Below are positions 63,979-64,000 of a stretch of DNA of 64,000 bases, in pieces. The notes beneath the pieces are model-generated. The model worked only from the letters and a program-made list of their open reading frames with translations. It did no database searches and was not told where the DNA came from. The translations under genes were made by a program, and so were the position numbers. Within the stretch, counting starts at the first letter, position 1; each line of letters opens with the position of its first letter. The stretch is from Phascolomyces articulosus (lineage: Eukaryota; Mucoromycota; Mucoromycetes; Mucorales; Lichtheimiaceae): contig JAIXMP010000043.1 of NCBI GenBank assembly GCA_025677815.1, forward strand, positions 186,001 through 250,000, read 5' to 3'.

Positions 63979-64000
63979 CTAATAAATAATATATAGTAAA

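Overview
The window reads as nuclear DNA of an early-diverging filamentous fungus, most likely Mucoromycota (Mucorales-like). The evidence is AT-rich intergenic DNA with homopolymer and microsatellite runs, genes with many short GT-AG introns (usual donors GTAAGT or GTATGT, acceptors TAG or CAG), and fungal proteins such as Set2, Snf1, an Ecm33-type wall protein, a UPF0658-type Golgi protein and Apq12. No RNA gene, CRISPR array or bacterial-type operon was found. All exon joins were made by hand, requiring a continuous frame across splice sites, so ends may be off by a base or so.

Layout. At 1-5 kb lie the end of an unidentified ORF and a minus-strand FY-rich (FYRN/FYRC) gene. At 5.0-9.4 kb is SET2, the H3K36 methyltransferase. 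At 9.4-21 kb is an accessory zone: a Tc1/mariner relic, two related genes of an apparently undescribed zinc-finger family (10.9-12.7 and 15.4-16.8 kb), a single-exon 7-TM protein (17.5 kb) and a dispersed repeat. At 21-35.6 kb is a dense housekeeping block: an acidic hypothetical protein, an Ecm33-like GPI protein, IND1 (complex I Fe-S assembly), a Lys-rich hypothetical protein, a Pumilio protein and SNF1 (AMPK alpha). At 35.6-43.9 kb is a gene-poor, relic-rich stretch. At 43.9-52 kb are an HMG-box protein, a UPF0658-type protein, a PWI/SR splicing protein (SRRM1-like) and an Etp1/BRAP2-like RING E3. At 52-55 kb are retroelement relics. At 55-59.8 kb is DDB1. At 59.8-63 kb are MITE-like elements and a decayed gene. 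At 63-64 kb are an Apq12-like gene and the end of a ubiquitin-specific protease.

The housekeeping genes are independent transcription units, with a chromatin and ubiquitin flavour (Set2, FYR protein, HMG box, DDB1, BRAP2-like E3, USP). The most novel content is the zinc-finger pair. Each gene carries two copies of an exon-pair module (finger exon plus beta-rich tail exon) with conserved phase-1 introns. One copy has a premature TAG in a frame-neutral 54-nt exon, and the other has lost a zinc-ligand Cys. Other finds are a 16-bp perfect palindrome with an ACGCGT core before the FYR gene, a 12-bp GC palindrome in a divergent promoter, a CACTA-type MITE with 3-bp flanking repeats, a 72-bp TA-flanked inverted-repeat element inside a decayed gene, and two relics of what looks like one nuclease-like family.
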